Positions 45,745-56,064 of a DNA stretch of 64,000 nt are shown here, one piece after another (positions within the stretch are counted from its first letter, which is position 1; the number at the start of each line of letters is the position of its first letter). The DNA lies in assembly GCA_963662175.1 (NCBI GenBank), contig OY759221.1, positions 15,601,027-15,665,026 on the forward strand, written 5' to 3'. Under the pieces are notes generated by a model. It ran no database searches and had not been told where the DNA came from. It was given only the letters and a program-made list of their open reading frames with translations. A program made the position numbers and the translations under genes. Source of the DNA: Aradus depressus. Taxonomy: Eukaryota; Arthropoda; Insecta; Hemiptera; Aradidae.

Positions 45745-46143
45745 TTTTTTCTAGACATCATAGGTGTTTCAAAACTACATTTCATACAGTTTTAGGCATG
45801 TATCTCGAAAAATGGACCACCTGCAAAAAACGTATTTTACATAAAATATGTATTTTAGTTTTCTCTACAAATTTTACTTGAAAAGAGTTTTTATTAGGTC
45901 ATAAACACAAGCGGTATTTTGTAAAACGTGCTTAGGCCCCGGAGTAAAGTGGCCTCAATTTTCGTCCCATTTCAGCCAATATCTAATCAGATCTAAGTTA
46001 CCACATGTTACGCCTTCATTCCAAATTTCAAGTTAATAGCTACAATAGTTTTTGCGGTAGAGTGCTCACAACTTTCCAATCCAATCGCATGCACTCACAC
46101 ACGCAACGACAGACATCATTGCGAAAATGGTCAAAACGTAGGT
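45745..46143 (-). repeat. Family B copy, long
   Basis: It runs from the reversed 3' part (GGCATGTATCTCGAAAAATG) through CGGTATTTTGTAAAACGTGC and ATCTAATCAGATCTAAGTTA to ATTGCGAAAATGGTCAAAAC. Confidence 0.8.
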
Positions 46144-46147
46144 TTCT

Positions 46148-46315
46148 CTTCTTTTTTGACAATATTTCGGGACACTTTCACGTCCCTTCTTCTGGTCAAT
46201 ATGTACTATGTTGATTTTTTTCGGCATTTCACTATGAACTCATAGTGACCAGAACAATACACATGAAAGTGTCCCGAAATATTGTCAAAAAATAAATAAA
46301 GAAGACACCTCTGGA
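46148..46315. mobile_element. Palindromic element with paired hammerhead-like motifs
   Basis: The left arm holds GACAATATTTCGGGACACTT (46158 onward). The right arm holds its inverse, AAGTGTCCCGAAATATTGTC. Each arm, read outward, has an (A/T)GAC-CAGAA stretch before a GTCCC-GAAA core. It lies exactly between a family B and a family A copy. The right flank CACCTCTGGACAAAA matches the start of the element at 34.96 kb. Confidence 0.6.
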
Positions 46316-46319
46316 CAAA

Positions 46320-46670
46320 ATCAACTTTTATTAGTGTTTTTTAGTTGAGCCCCCTCTATTCTTCGCCTTTTTCTGTTCGGGTGATTCTACTGAAAATTAA
46401 TGTGTGTCTTCCTAATGGGATTTTGAATTTAGATTTAAAATTTCAGGCTAATACTTTCTTTACAGCGGCTCATCAGAAACTTGTTACCCGTCCTTAGCCT
46501 CCTTATTTTTCAACCAGATGCAGAATATTCACCTTATAAAGAAACCTTATAAAAATATAAATCAGTAAATTGGTTCAAGAGAGAGAGCGAAAACTTATTT
46601 GATTAATTCATGTTGGGGAAGTATATTACTGATGATTTTCTCTTTAACTACGTACTCAATACAAAATTAA
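46320..46670 (-). repeat. Family A copy
   Basis: TTTTAGTTGAGCCCCCTC, TCTACTGAAAATTAATGTGT and AATTTAGATTTAAAATTTC. A forward fragment (CATGTTGGGGAAGTATATTA) follows at about 46608. Confidence 0.6.
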
Positions 46671-46994
46671 GGCTGTCTTAAATATAAGTTGCCTTACTGC
46701 AGTTCAAGAAGATGGCTGTATCTTGGTTCCATTTTAAAATTCATATTTTCAAGAGATTTCCTCGCTTTTCAAGTCCTCCCCCTCGGCGGGTGGAGAGGAC
46801 GGGATTGGTTGAAGAGTTTTCCAAGTTTTCCATCCCCTGGAGTCATAAGTCAGGCTAGTAATACCGAGGGCTCCTTCATCATCTCACCTTGAAAGTGAGA
46901 CACTAAACCTACAATCCTTTATTTTTCTACCTTAAAGGTTCACGTTTTGTTTCTTGAGCACCATTGCAAATAACATTTTCAGGTTAACCTATAT

Positions 46995-47290
46995 TACCTA
47001 CCCCAAAAAAGTCGTCGGTGTAATCACCAGCAATGTACTTCCCCAGAACGAATTAATCAATTAAATTGTCGTTCCTCCTCCAAAGTGAAAGAGACTCCTA
47101 AATCCTCATACTAAATTTTGTGTCGATAAATTCATTATATCTGGTGATATTAAAGTTTTTGTGACCTCCCCCTATATTCGTCCTTCCCTTTGGTCGATTT
47201 GGATGAAAATCAACAAATGTCGTAGGTAGAGGATTCTGAATCCACATAAAAATTTATTACCATAGTCCCTAATTTTTTTTTAACTGAAAT
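46995..47290 (-). repeat. Family A copy with well-kept end
   Basis: AAAAAAGTCGTCGGTGTAAT, CAATGTACTTCCCCAG, hallmark TTTTGTGTCGATAAATTC, then CTTTGGTCGATTTGGATGAA. Confidence 0.8.
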
Positions 47291-47689
47291 TTTGAAACTG
47301 CTTAAAATTCATGGGGATCTATTACCAAGGAAAAAAGACTACAGGAAAATTATTTTATGTTTCGAAGTAGAGGTCTATCTCTGGAAAACACAGAAAAATT
47401 TCAAAATTTTTTTTTTTACTAGAAATTCGAATGTTATGATATTCAAAACGGAACCATAAGCACATGAAATATAGCCTATTGACTTATTATTTTATTTATT
47501 TATTTTTTTAAGATTATTCATTTGTTGGCATATTTTGAGCAAGCTATATAGCTAAAAAGGCAAAAAAATTAATTAAAAACTTATAAACAAAAAACAAACA
47601 CAGACAATGGAGAAGTTCTAAACTTTTTTATGGGATGTTATTAAAAAGTTTGACATTTTCATAATTCCCAATATCTCATAAAAACCAAA

Positions 47690-47714
47690 ACAAAAAAAAA
47701 AAAAAAAAAAAAAC
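47690..47714. repeat. Poly(A) run
   Basis: Homopolymer A. A poly(T) run lies at about 47845-47862. Confidence 0.8.
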
Positions 47715-47989
47715 TTTTTGAACTTTAATAATGTCATTTTCATGCAATCAGATTTAATAGCAAAAAGTCGGTCCCTCATTAAACGAGTTAACTTGTTGAG
47801 TATACATTTTTCATTGCATATCATTATATCAAACCATTTGCATTTTTTTTTTTTTTTTTTTTAATATGTAGCGTTATTCAGAATATTTTAAATGGTTCTA
47901 TTCAGTCTACAATTTATAAGAGGTTTCATTATTTTATTCTTTCACAGGTTGTAAAATACAAACAGTCTAACCAGATGTTATTATTTGTG

Positions 47990-48290
47990 CCAGCCGGCTA
48001 TCGAAGTTGCCATCAACATCAGTATGAAGGCCATGACTGATAAAACATCTTTAAATTTAATTTTAAATCTAAAAATTATCAAATAATAATAAAATGAAAC
48101 TGTGTAATAAATAAATTACCAAAAAAACAACATTTAACCATCCATATGTCATTTTTTCGGTAGTTTATTTATTTATTACACGGTTTCATTGTATTTTTCT
48201 GTTTTACTTTTTTAATTTTTTATGGTTTAAAAAATACTTTATGAGACCGGCTGTCTGACCAGGCTGATGATGAGGGCGAACTCGAACGCT
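47990..48290. mobile_element. Imperfect palindrome with paired hammerhead-like motifs
   Basis: The left arm (47990-48112) and right arm (48160-48290) are inverted copies: TGAAACTGTGTAATAAATAA faces TTATTTATTACACGGTTTCA. At the outer ends, read outward, are CTGATGTTGATGGCAACTTC (minus, 48021-48002) and CTGATGATGAGGGCGAACTC (plus, 48264-48283). Both can fold a small hairpin after CTGATG. Confidence 0.55.
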
Positions 48291-48582
48291 TACACGGTGT
48301 CCGCGACTAGAACCTGAAACCCATAGACACAACCATCAAACACTTATCCCAACTCTTCCACACCAAAATGTATTTACACATGAATCCGGAAGTTCGCAAA
48401 ATGTTACATCCAAATCTACCACACAATCCCCAAAGAAGGTTAAAGAGAGTTTAGCATAGAGACCTTTATGAAGTGATGCCATGAGGGTTCACAGCTGGGT
48501 GTTTTTCCTCTCTCAAGCCTTTCATGTCATTTTTTTTTTTTTATTTTATTTTTTTTTTATTATTATTCTTATATACATAATA

Positions 48583-48822
48583 TGTACGCACCCCCGCTTC
48601 AAAAGTGACATAACTCAAAATTCGTCAATTTTTTGTTTATGTCGCAAATGAGGTAAGAAAATGATCCTCTTTATTCAAGAAAAACGACACGTCTCGGGTT
48701 CCAATAGAATTGAAACTAGAAAGAAAAACGTACGAGCCCTCATTACTACAATTTTTCCGTGTCGTTTTACAGGCATTTATAATTTTTGATTTGTATCACT
48801 TCTGAAGGGGGGTGCGATATGT
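48583..48822. mobile_element. Small TIR element, about 240 bp
   Basis: Left end GTACGCACCCCCGCTTCAAA, inverse of right end GACATATCGCACCCCCCTTC. Both are followed by AGTGA(C/T)A and TCAAAA(A)TT. Similar in its ends to 25711-26047. Confidence 0.55.
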
Positions 48823-48958
48823 CAACCCAGCTTCTGGTTGTGCACTTTTTGTTTAGTTGTAGCTTCAGATGAATAAATAAAAAAAATTATTGCTTCAATG
48901 ATTCTAGATGAATTGTATTTGAAATGATCTAGTAACAATCATAATAAATCAGTTCATA

Positions 48959-49211
48959 ATTGAGGGGGTTAGAAGCAAAGGGATGTAAGTGACAATTCGG
49001 CTGAAATTGAGGTATGTGTGTCAACATCTTCCTTGACACATACCCTGACTACTGGCTAAAGATCAGAACGATTGTTAGTACCAGTAATGCTGTTACTAGT
49101 GGAACAAACCTGGGTAATACCTAAATTTACGATGTAACTATAACTTTGAAGGTAATTATCTTGAAATGACATTTTTGTCACTTACATCCCTTTGTTTCTA
49201 ACCCCCTCAAT
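48959..49211. mobile_element. TIR element, 253 bp, TA target
   Basis: The inverted ends are about 40 bp and almost perfect (ATTGAGGGGGTTAGAA, then CAAAGGGATGTAAGTGACA), flanked by TA on both sides. The centre holds a second small palindrome (GGTATGTG...CACATACC). Non-coding MITE. A TA duplication suits Tc1/mariner, but the ends are not diagnostic. Confidence 0.85.
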
Positions 49212-49524
49212 TATATTATTTTCTTCATTTTTCAATATATAAAGTGGTTTTTAAAATAGTCAATGCTCCAATGGATCGACAAATGAGAATAGATTCAATT
49301 AATTTTGGAAAATGTCAATTTGTGTGAGAGGATGAATGGAGAGAGGCTCATGTAAGGAGCCGTCAACATTCATTCATGATTTCCTCCAAGCCATCATCAA
49401 TAAGGCTTTCAGAATATCCACCGTCCCTCTAGGTACTCTAAAGCTTTTAGAATCATTTTGTAAAAGCCCCGTTTTATTCGTAAATTGTTATGACTTTCCC
49501 AAGTCTATGCTCGCGGCTCAGGGA

Positions 49525-49590
49525 CATTTACTTCCCCAGCTAATCGGTTGGAAATTCGAAGTTCAGTTTTCAACGGAATTCCATGGAATA
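49525..49590 (+). repeat. Family A start fragment
   Basis: TTTACTTCCCCAGCTAATCG, GAAATTCGAAGTTCAG, TTTTCAACGGAATTCCATG. Confidence 0.65.
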
Positions 49591-49626
49591 TATATATATA
49601 TATGTATATTTATCTATATATTATAC

Positions 49627-50012
49627 TAGCAGTAATACCCGGCGTTGCCCGGGGAACTTTGACTTGTCTCCCAATTTCTCCTATAACGCTATTCAGTACA
49701 TTCATGATGTTATAATTTTCAATTATTCATACGGAATAAGGCTTATAGTCCTTCAACTGTAGTAACGCTAGCTTTGGAGCTAAAACTAATTTATTCAAAA
49801 AGATTTCTCATTAATCGTTGCAATGGTTTTCGAGTTTCAAAGATTGCGTGGGTGGATGCTGGGATGGACCCAGATATTGAGGTACTAATACGCCTATAAC
49901 CTTCCACAGACGATGACGAACAAATTTTTTAAAAAAATTAATCAAATCCATCAAGCCGTTCGTGAGTTATAGCGGTACAACGCACAGACATTTTCAGCTT
50001 TATATATATGAT
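49627..50012 (-). mobile_element. Helitron-like element
   Basis: Starts (reversed) CTAGCAGTAATA followed by the hairpin CCCGGCGTTGCCCGGG. It then matches 26120-26639 in reverse and ends TTTTCAGCTTTATATATATG. Confidence 0.75.
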
Positions 50013-50399
50013 TTATTTATTTTTGAAGTAGTGTTTGTGTAAAATTTTAGATTTTGAAAAATTAATGGTTCCGATATACAGAAGTTCAAAGTTAGCCAGA
50101 AACGTGATATCTGCTAAAATCGCGTTTTTCAATTCTAAATTGCGTGTAAACGAAGCAAAAATAAAAAAAAAACTCCCTCCAAATACCGTTTTTTGAGCAA
50201 ATTCACTTTTCACGTATTTTTTTAAAAAAATTATTTTTTTCACCTTTTATAACCTTTGAGATACCCTTGTAGCCAAGTTAAGTGCCTCAATTGGCCAAAA
50301 TTAGATGCCGTCATTTTCTAACTGAAAATTGGATTCCTCCGTTCAAAAATCTATAGGATTCTACAATTTTGAGTGGTAATATGAAAACTCTTAAAATTA

Positions 50400-50670
50400 T
50401 AGCTATTTTACTTTGGATTTACGTAACAATACATTTATTACAATGATAGTTATTATAGTTTTTGTGTTAAGCCTCCCCCTCAATCCCTCCCTTCCATTTG
50501 ACTAAAAATCAATAGGTGTCGTCCTTATATGGTTTTTGGATACAGATATAAAATTTCTTGTTGATTAATTCATTCCATCCGGGAGTTATTGTGTTCACAG
50601 GCACACACAGCATTTTTTTTTTTATTTTTGAGATCGGAAAACATGAAATTTTTCATATAACTTGGAAAGT
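50400..50670 (-). repeat. Family A copy
   Basis: AATACATTTATTACAATGAT, AGCCTCCCCCTCAATCCC, TGACTAAAAATCAATAGGTG, GGGAGTTATTGTGTTCACAG. Confidence 0.65.
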
Positions 50671-50694
50671 GAGGTAGAATCTACCTAGGTTAAT

Positions 50695-50895
50695 ATATTT
50701 TACCTATTATATTGTAAAGGTATATTATCAATATATTACATATTATATTATATAGGTATATTTTCAATATATTACCTATTGCTAGATATATTAATGTATT
50801 ACCTATTACTAGGTTTATTAATGTATTACCTATTACTAGGTTTATTAATGTATTACCTATTACTAGGTATATTAATGAATTACCTATTATATTAC
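50695..50895. repeat. 27-bp AT-rich tandem repeat
   Basis: ATTACCTATTACTAGGTTTA-type units start at 50771, 50798, 50825, 50852 and 50879. Diverged units extend upstream. Confidence 0.9.
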
Positions 50896-51027
50896 ATTTT
50901 AATTTTAAAACGAAAAAAATTACATTTCCAAAATGAAATTTAAAAAAAAAATACTTTAAAATTAATTCATTAATTTACGTATTATATAAATATATATATA
51001 TATTATATATTAGCAGATATATAATAT

Positions 51028-51052
51028 ATAAAAAAATTATACATATTCTACC

Positions 51053-51114
<62 letters not shown>

Positions 51115-51142
51115 CCGGTAGTGTATGTATAATTTTTTTATG
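51028..51142. repeat. Hairpin enclosing a (TA)n microsatellite
   Basis: The left arm ATAAAAAAATTATACATA then CTACCGG faces its inverse on the right (CCGGTAG, TATGTATAATTTTTTTAT). The loop is a long uninterrupted (TA)n. Confidence 0.9.
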
Positions 51143-51841
51143 GGAGGTACAATAATAAAAATTAATTTGCTTCATTTATTTATTAGAAGTTTCCAAAATA
51201 TGTCCAAATTTCTTAACTTAGAAGTTGTTGGATATAGTTTATACAACTTCCATCGATGAAATAAATTAATATTTTCAGGTAGGAGAGAGAAATAGTTAAC
51301 TTGGTTAGCTGGTTGAAATTTGAAAGAGGGGGAATTAAGTTGGGATGAAGTGAAGTGATAGGAAGATAGGAAGTGTGCTCCAGATGACTTCCTGAACAAA
51401 TTAGTTGCCTGCCTCGTCCTGGCTCAGCTAATTACTGCTGGTGACGGGAAGTGAGGCAAGGCTTCTGGTGCAACTCTGCCAATAACTGTATCTGTATCTG
51501 TAGAGTAGATATCAGGTAAGGAACACTAGACTCCAGAACGGCCGTAAGTAGGGGAAAAATGTCGGTTTCGATACAAGGATAATATGATAGAAAAAAAATA
51601 TATGGGCGTAGTTGAAGGGTAGTGGTACCCCTACAGGTGATAGTCGATAGTTGGCCACCATCGATAGTCATATACTATCGGTGGAAAACTATCTATAGTA
51701 TCGATAATTTAGTATGTTGCCGCTTTTCATGCAAAATACTTTCCAATTCCAATATTATATTATAATATGTGTAGTATGAATATTTTATTTTTATTATTGT
51801 ATAACACTTAGCAAGAATATTAACATATTAATTAAAGTTCA

Positions 51842-52217
51842 AACTTCTCTATTCCCCAATGGAAGCCAACTGGTAGTCTGAAGTGACTCCCTGTCGGCTC
51901 TATTGGCCATGTAGAATCAGTACTCAGAACATCTTGTCCAAAATATACTGATGGCCCTATGGTCATTAAGAATAAACCAGACTTCAGTTACTTTCCTCTG
52001 GATCCCAGGTCATTGTGGCATTGCAGGTAATGAGTCAGCAGATAAGAATGCCAGGCGCGCCATACTAGGACTACCCACATCCGAAGTCTCTGTAAGTGAC
52101 TTCGTTGCCTACATCAAGGAAAGAGTTTGGATCAAATGGCAGATTTGGTGGCTCGGTATGACCGATAATAAGTTAAGGATCATCAAAAGCTCCACTCGAG
52201 CTTTTGATGATCCTTAG
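51842..52217 (+). pseudogene. RNase H domain of a Jockey/I-type LINE
   Basis: One frame carries SDSLSALLAM, a stop, then QNILMALW, then VTFLWIPGHCGIAGNESADK and ARRAILGLP. The (W)IPGH-x-GI-x-GNE-x-AD motif is the C-terminal part of the RNase H domain of I- and Jockey-type retrotransposons. TDS/SDS with following leucines is the region of an earlier catalytic aspartate. At least two in-frame stops make it non-functional. It ends in a perfect hairpin. It is not adjacent to a reverse-transcriptase segment. Confidence 0.8.
52175..52215. repeat. Perfect 18-bp hairpin
   Basis: AAGGATCATCAAAAGCTC, 5-nt loop, GAGCTTTTGATGATCCTT. Confidence 0.95.
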
Positions 52218-53600
52218 CTCATCCGATCTTCCAAACACATTGGAAGACTTCAATAAGAGAAAAAAAGGAAAGAAGAAGAATAGAGCAGACCAGGCTGACC
52301 CATGGATATCTGATGGCTCAGGAACCCCCTCCATGTCAGTCCTGCGGGGTCGGACTGTCTGTCGGACACATTCTTTTTTATTTATTTATTTACATATTCA
52401 CAACGACAACATTTGTCACTAGTGTGCACATTCTAACGTGAGAATTCCAACCTTGCGGTGGATATTTCCAAAACTCTATCCAATAATAGCTCCCAAATTA
52501 CCCAACTATTTCATTTCTTGCACTTCACAAACCTCTTATCTAAATTTAAAAAAAAATTATCTCTCGACCTTTATTATTATTAATCTGCGCCTATCCATAT
52601 TAGCCCGCTAGGATCCCCAGAGCCCTGCATCCATCAGTCGTTGTCGAAATGCCTTAAAGAAGAAAAAAAAAAAAGTTCAAAAACACTTAATGTACCTAGA
52701 TAATAAAAAAACAATCAAGTAGGTACCTACAAAGGAATTAGATTCAACAATTTTTATTTCAATCAACAACTTTTATAAAACAATACCAAAAAATTAATTA
52801 CCAATTGACGAAAAATACTTTTCTAAAAATTTATGGAAGGCTTTATGGAAGGCTTTATGGAGGAATTGCTCATGGTTTTATCACCTCCTCGGTGAAACGG
52901 TTTCGAACCTGCGATCTTGAGCTCAATGCAAGTGGTTGTTGCATATGTTTTATAAGTTATTTTGATGTAGAAAATCGTATGACGTTACCATATTATGATT
53001 TAACGGAGCATTAGGAAAGGTATGTAATCTGTCAGAAATTCGTTGAGTTTTCACCAATAATAGGGCATAACGTCTATACTTCGTATAGCTGAGGAAATAA
53101 AAATCTAGGGGAAAAATGAAAGGACAATATGAGAAATTGACAGATTAATAAACAGTAATAGAAGGGGTGAGAGAGAAGAAAAAAAACGTAAAAAAAAATA
53201 TGGTGGTTACTAAGAGAAGAGAATGGGGGAAGGTAGATTTGTAATTAAGGTCCATTGTAGTGTGTCTTTGTGAAGATATGGCGGAGGTAGGGGGTGTGTC
53301 TGTGTGTGTGGATGGCGGACTCCTGATTGGTTGATCTGTCTCGGATATTGGCTCCCTGCCCGACCAATTACCGGGCCAGCTCTTCCTCCAACTGTCCACC
53401 CCTTCTTTTTCGTTTCCAATTTGCTCAGAAGGATGCCCTTACCTGCCTTCCCCTTTTCCACCCAAACCATCTTATATAACCTACCCACATAAATAATGTA
53501 AAACTTAAAAATGTGTACTAATTCCATGTCAATCCGTTCAGGAACATACCTTGATGTTTACAATTGAAATTCTCGGTAAATTCATATTTTCCCACCTCCA
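52218..53600. other. No gene recognised; short SINE and A fragments
   Basis: GGTTTCGAACCTGCGATC with TTGAGCTC at about 52900 is a reversed SINE B-box remnant. A family A trace (ATACTTCGTATAGCTGAGGA) lies at about 53075. GT- and CT-rich patches occur at 53290-53330. Confidence 0.45.
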
Positions 53601-53611
53601 CATTACAAATA

Positions 53612-54193
53612 CAGTGTAAACTCTATATGACACTTAAGGGACTGCGCATTTTATGGCGTTATTGAGAGTTGTTGTTAAATGAAGAGAAGAAATATCAATA
53701 CATATTATATTAAATTTAATAGTATTTTACTATTATAATATGTGTTTACTAATAAAGTATAAAATTTACAAACAACAAACATTAATATTGATACAAATAA
53801 CAACGCTTATTGCGTATGGTCTGTTATCTTTGTCTGACGTTTTTTGCTGCTCCAGTATTTTAATTGTATTTTCTTATGTATTTTATTCATATCTTGGGAT
53901 ACTGTGGTATCAACTGGTTATACAAAAAGTCTAGCAGCCGAGGTAAACACATGCAAGGTAATCACAACAAACAAAAGAACGCACACAGCTGCAGTTCTTA
54001 TTAATTTGGGCAACTTGAAAGTACTGTTTATTGCTTAGTAATGACGTATAGTTGTCGTTATGTAGAGTGGGTGTGATGCTACATAGAGTGTATCATTGTA
54101 AGGACAACAAGGTAAACCAACCAGATTCAAGTAATTTCGATGTTTTAGGGACTTTGTCGTTAAATCGAGTGACGTTAAATGGAGTTTACACTG
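53612..54193. mobile_element. Non-autonomous pogo/Tc1-like element, 582 bp
   Basis: The inverted ends start CAGTGTAAACTC and continue in diverged form (ATATGACACTTAAGGGACT against CATTTAACGTCACTCG... then GTCCCT). TA flanks both ends (53610-53611, 54194-54195). The interior is AT-rich. Frames of 64 codons within it show no DDE motif. Confidence 0.85.
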
Positions 54194-54195
54194 TA

Positions 54196-55479
54196 TTTAA
54201 GAATACAAGCAGGTTCTCGGATGTGTGTTTCGCCTCTCTGCACCCTAAATCAGGGGAAATTACTGTGCCGTGTATTATGACTCTACAATCGTGTCATTTG
54301 TACTTAGTGCGGCCCTTGAGGTCCAAACAGCAAACTTCCCAGCATGGTATCAATAGCATTAATAATAATATCACCAAACTTGGCATTTTATTCAGTACAC
54401 AATTATTTATTCATTTAATTGAATTTATCTATACATAGATTTTTAATTGATATGCAAATGCACATAGGTCACATAGCCAACAAACCAACCAACCTCAACT
54501 CCGTTAAGAATTTTGAGACGTCACACACCCTTTTCTTCAATTTGACTTTTAAGAATACTACATGTTTAATTTCATTACAATCCGATTATCCGTTTTTGTT
54601 ACCACAATTGTTATGCTTAATCTGGCTCTTAGGGTGTTACATTGGCACCAGAACAAATTAGATCTGATAAATCTTTTTCAAGAATACCTAAAATCCACTT
54701 TTTTAGCAGTATTTTTGTTCAAACAAAAAAACCGGTAAACTGAATTTTATAAAATTGCTTTCAGATCATATTTACGTTGATACGCTTCTATTGGCATCAA
54801 AGCGGAGTCGATATCATATTTCGTTCGCGAGATATCGTGCAGAAAAATTGACCACATACGTACGTACACACACATACTTCTTTCCAAAAAATAGTGTAAA
54901 TACCTTGAAACATAAAAATATGATGAAAATTTTGATTTTGCACCCATTACAATAACTTCCATATATGCTGGGAAGTTAAAAATTGTCTATGCGATGGTTA
55001 AGCCTGTCCAATGTCTGGTGCCTGATTAAAAAAATGTAGGTAAGTCCCACAGTAGAGTCGAGCTATATTCATTCCTGATTTCTGACCATCAGAAGTTTAC
55101 GAGAGGTTGTTGAATGATGATCCAATCATATGATCGACCTGCATTGTTATCACATCTGAAATTCAGTCGACTATAGTCGAACGTCTATTGATAATGTCAA
55201 AATATCCTAGACCCTAACTGAATCCATCCAGCGGCAAGGATCCAACTGTTATCTCATCAACAGGGAACAAAACCAGGGTTCAGGATTATGATATTATGAT
55301 GTCACTTATCCATGTACACAACCTCCCTTATTATCGTGTCATATGGGAACAAAGGGATGGGATACAGCGGTTAAATGAGGCCTACATCAGGGGACATAAT
55401 GATAAGGATATTCTGTTGGTTCAAAAGATCAGAAGGGAAAAAACAGTAAAAAAAAACAAATTCTATTTTCTGAGAATGA
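54196..55479. other. No gene recognised
   Basis: Contains a short SINE tail remnant at about 55030-55065 (CCCACAGTAGAGTCGAGCT) and a family A trace near 54950. Open frames up to 80 codons have no recognisable motif. Confidence 0.4.
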
Positions 55480-55741
55480 ATTAATCAATTATTATGTTTT
55501 AATCAATTACGTTTAATCAGTTACGCTGTACCTCCAAAATCACTCGACAGTTTGGGCTAAAAGTCTTTACATTACAACGGCAGTTCTTAAAGTTTTTGAG
55601 TTAAACCTCCCCCCTTAAACCCCTTTCTCTTTGACCGATTTGGCTGAAAATCAACAGTTGTCGTCGTTAGAACGTTCTGGATTCTCATATAAAATTTCTT
55701 GTCGATAGATTTATTCTTTATTCGCGTTGATATAGTTGGGG
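55480..55741 (-). repeat. Family A copy
   Basis: GAATGAATTAATCAATTA, AATCACTCGACAGTTTGGGC, TTGACCGATTTGGCTGAAAA, TCTTGTCGATAGATTTATTC. Confidence 0.7.
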
Positions 55742-55753
55742 TATTCATGATGT
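55742..55753. repeat. Target-site duplication of the palindromic element, left
   Basis: TATTCATGATGT, repeated at 56053-56064. Confidence 0.85.
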
Positions 55754-56052
55754 ACTTGAAAAATAAAATAAAACTTGTTTATTTAATATATTGTCTAATT
55801 TCACTAACTATATATAAATGGGAGTACTTTCGGTATTTCTACCATCCTCAGCCAAAAGCATAAGAGATAAGACTAGACTAGACTCAGTCTTATCTCTTAT
55901 GCTTTTGGCTGAGGATGGTAGAAATACCGAAAGTACTCCCATGTATATATAGTTAGTGAAATTAGACAATATATTAAATAAACAAGTTTTATTTTATTTT
56001 TCAAGTCCATTTGAATTATTTCACAATATCTCTGCAATAATGTCAGTTTTCA
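55754..56052. mobile_element. Near-perfect palindromic element with paired hammerhead-like motifs
   Basis: Arms 55754-55874 and 55886-56006 (121 bp each) are inverted copies with a single visible mismatch, around an 11-bp centre. A one-sided 46-bp extension (56007-56052) follows. Each arm carries CTGAGGA, a T, the hairpin GGTA-GAAA-TACC, then GAAAGTACTCCC. A 12-bp duplication flanks the whole. An inverted repeat plus a one-sided extension within long duplications recalls inverted terminal regions of Penelope-like retroelements. The class is inference. Confidence 0.7.
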
Positions 56053-56064
56053 TATTCATGATGT

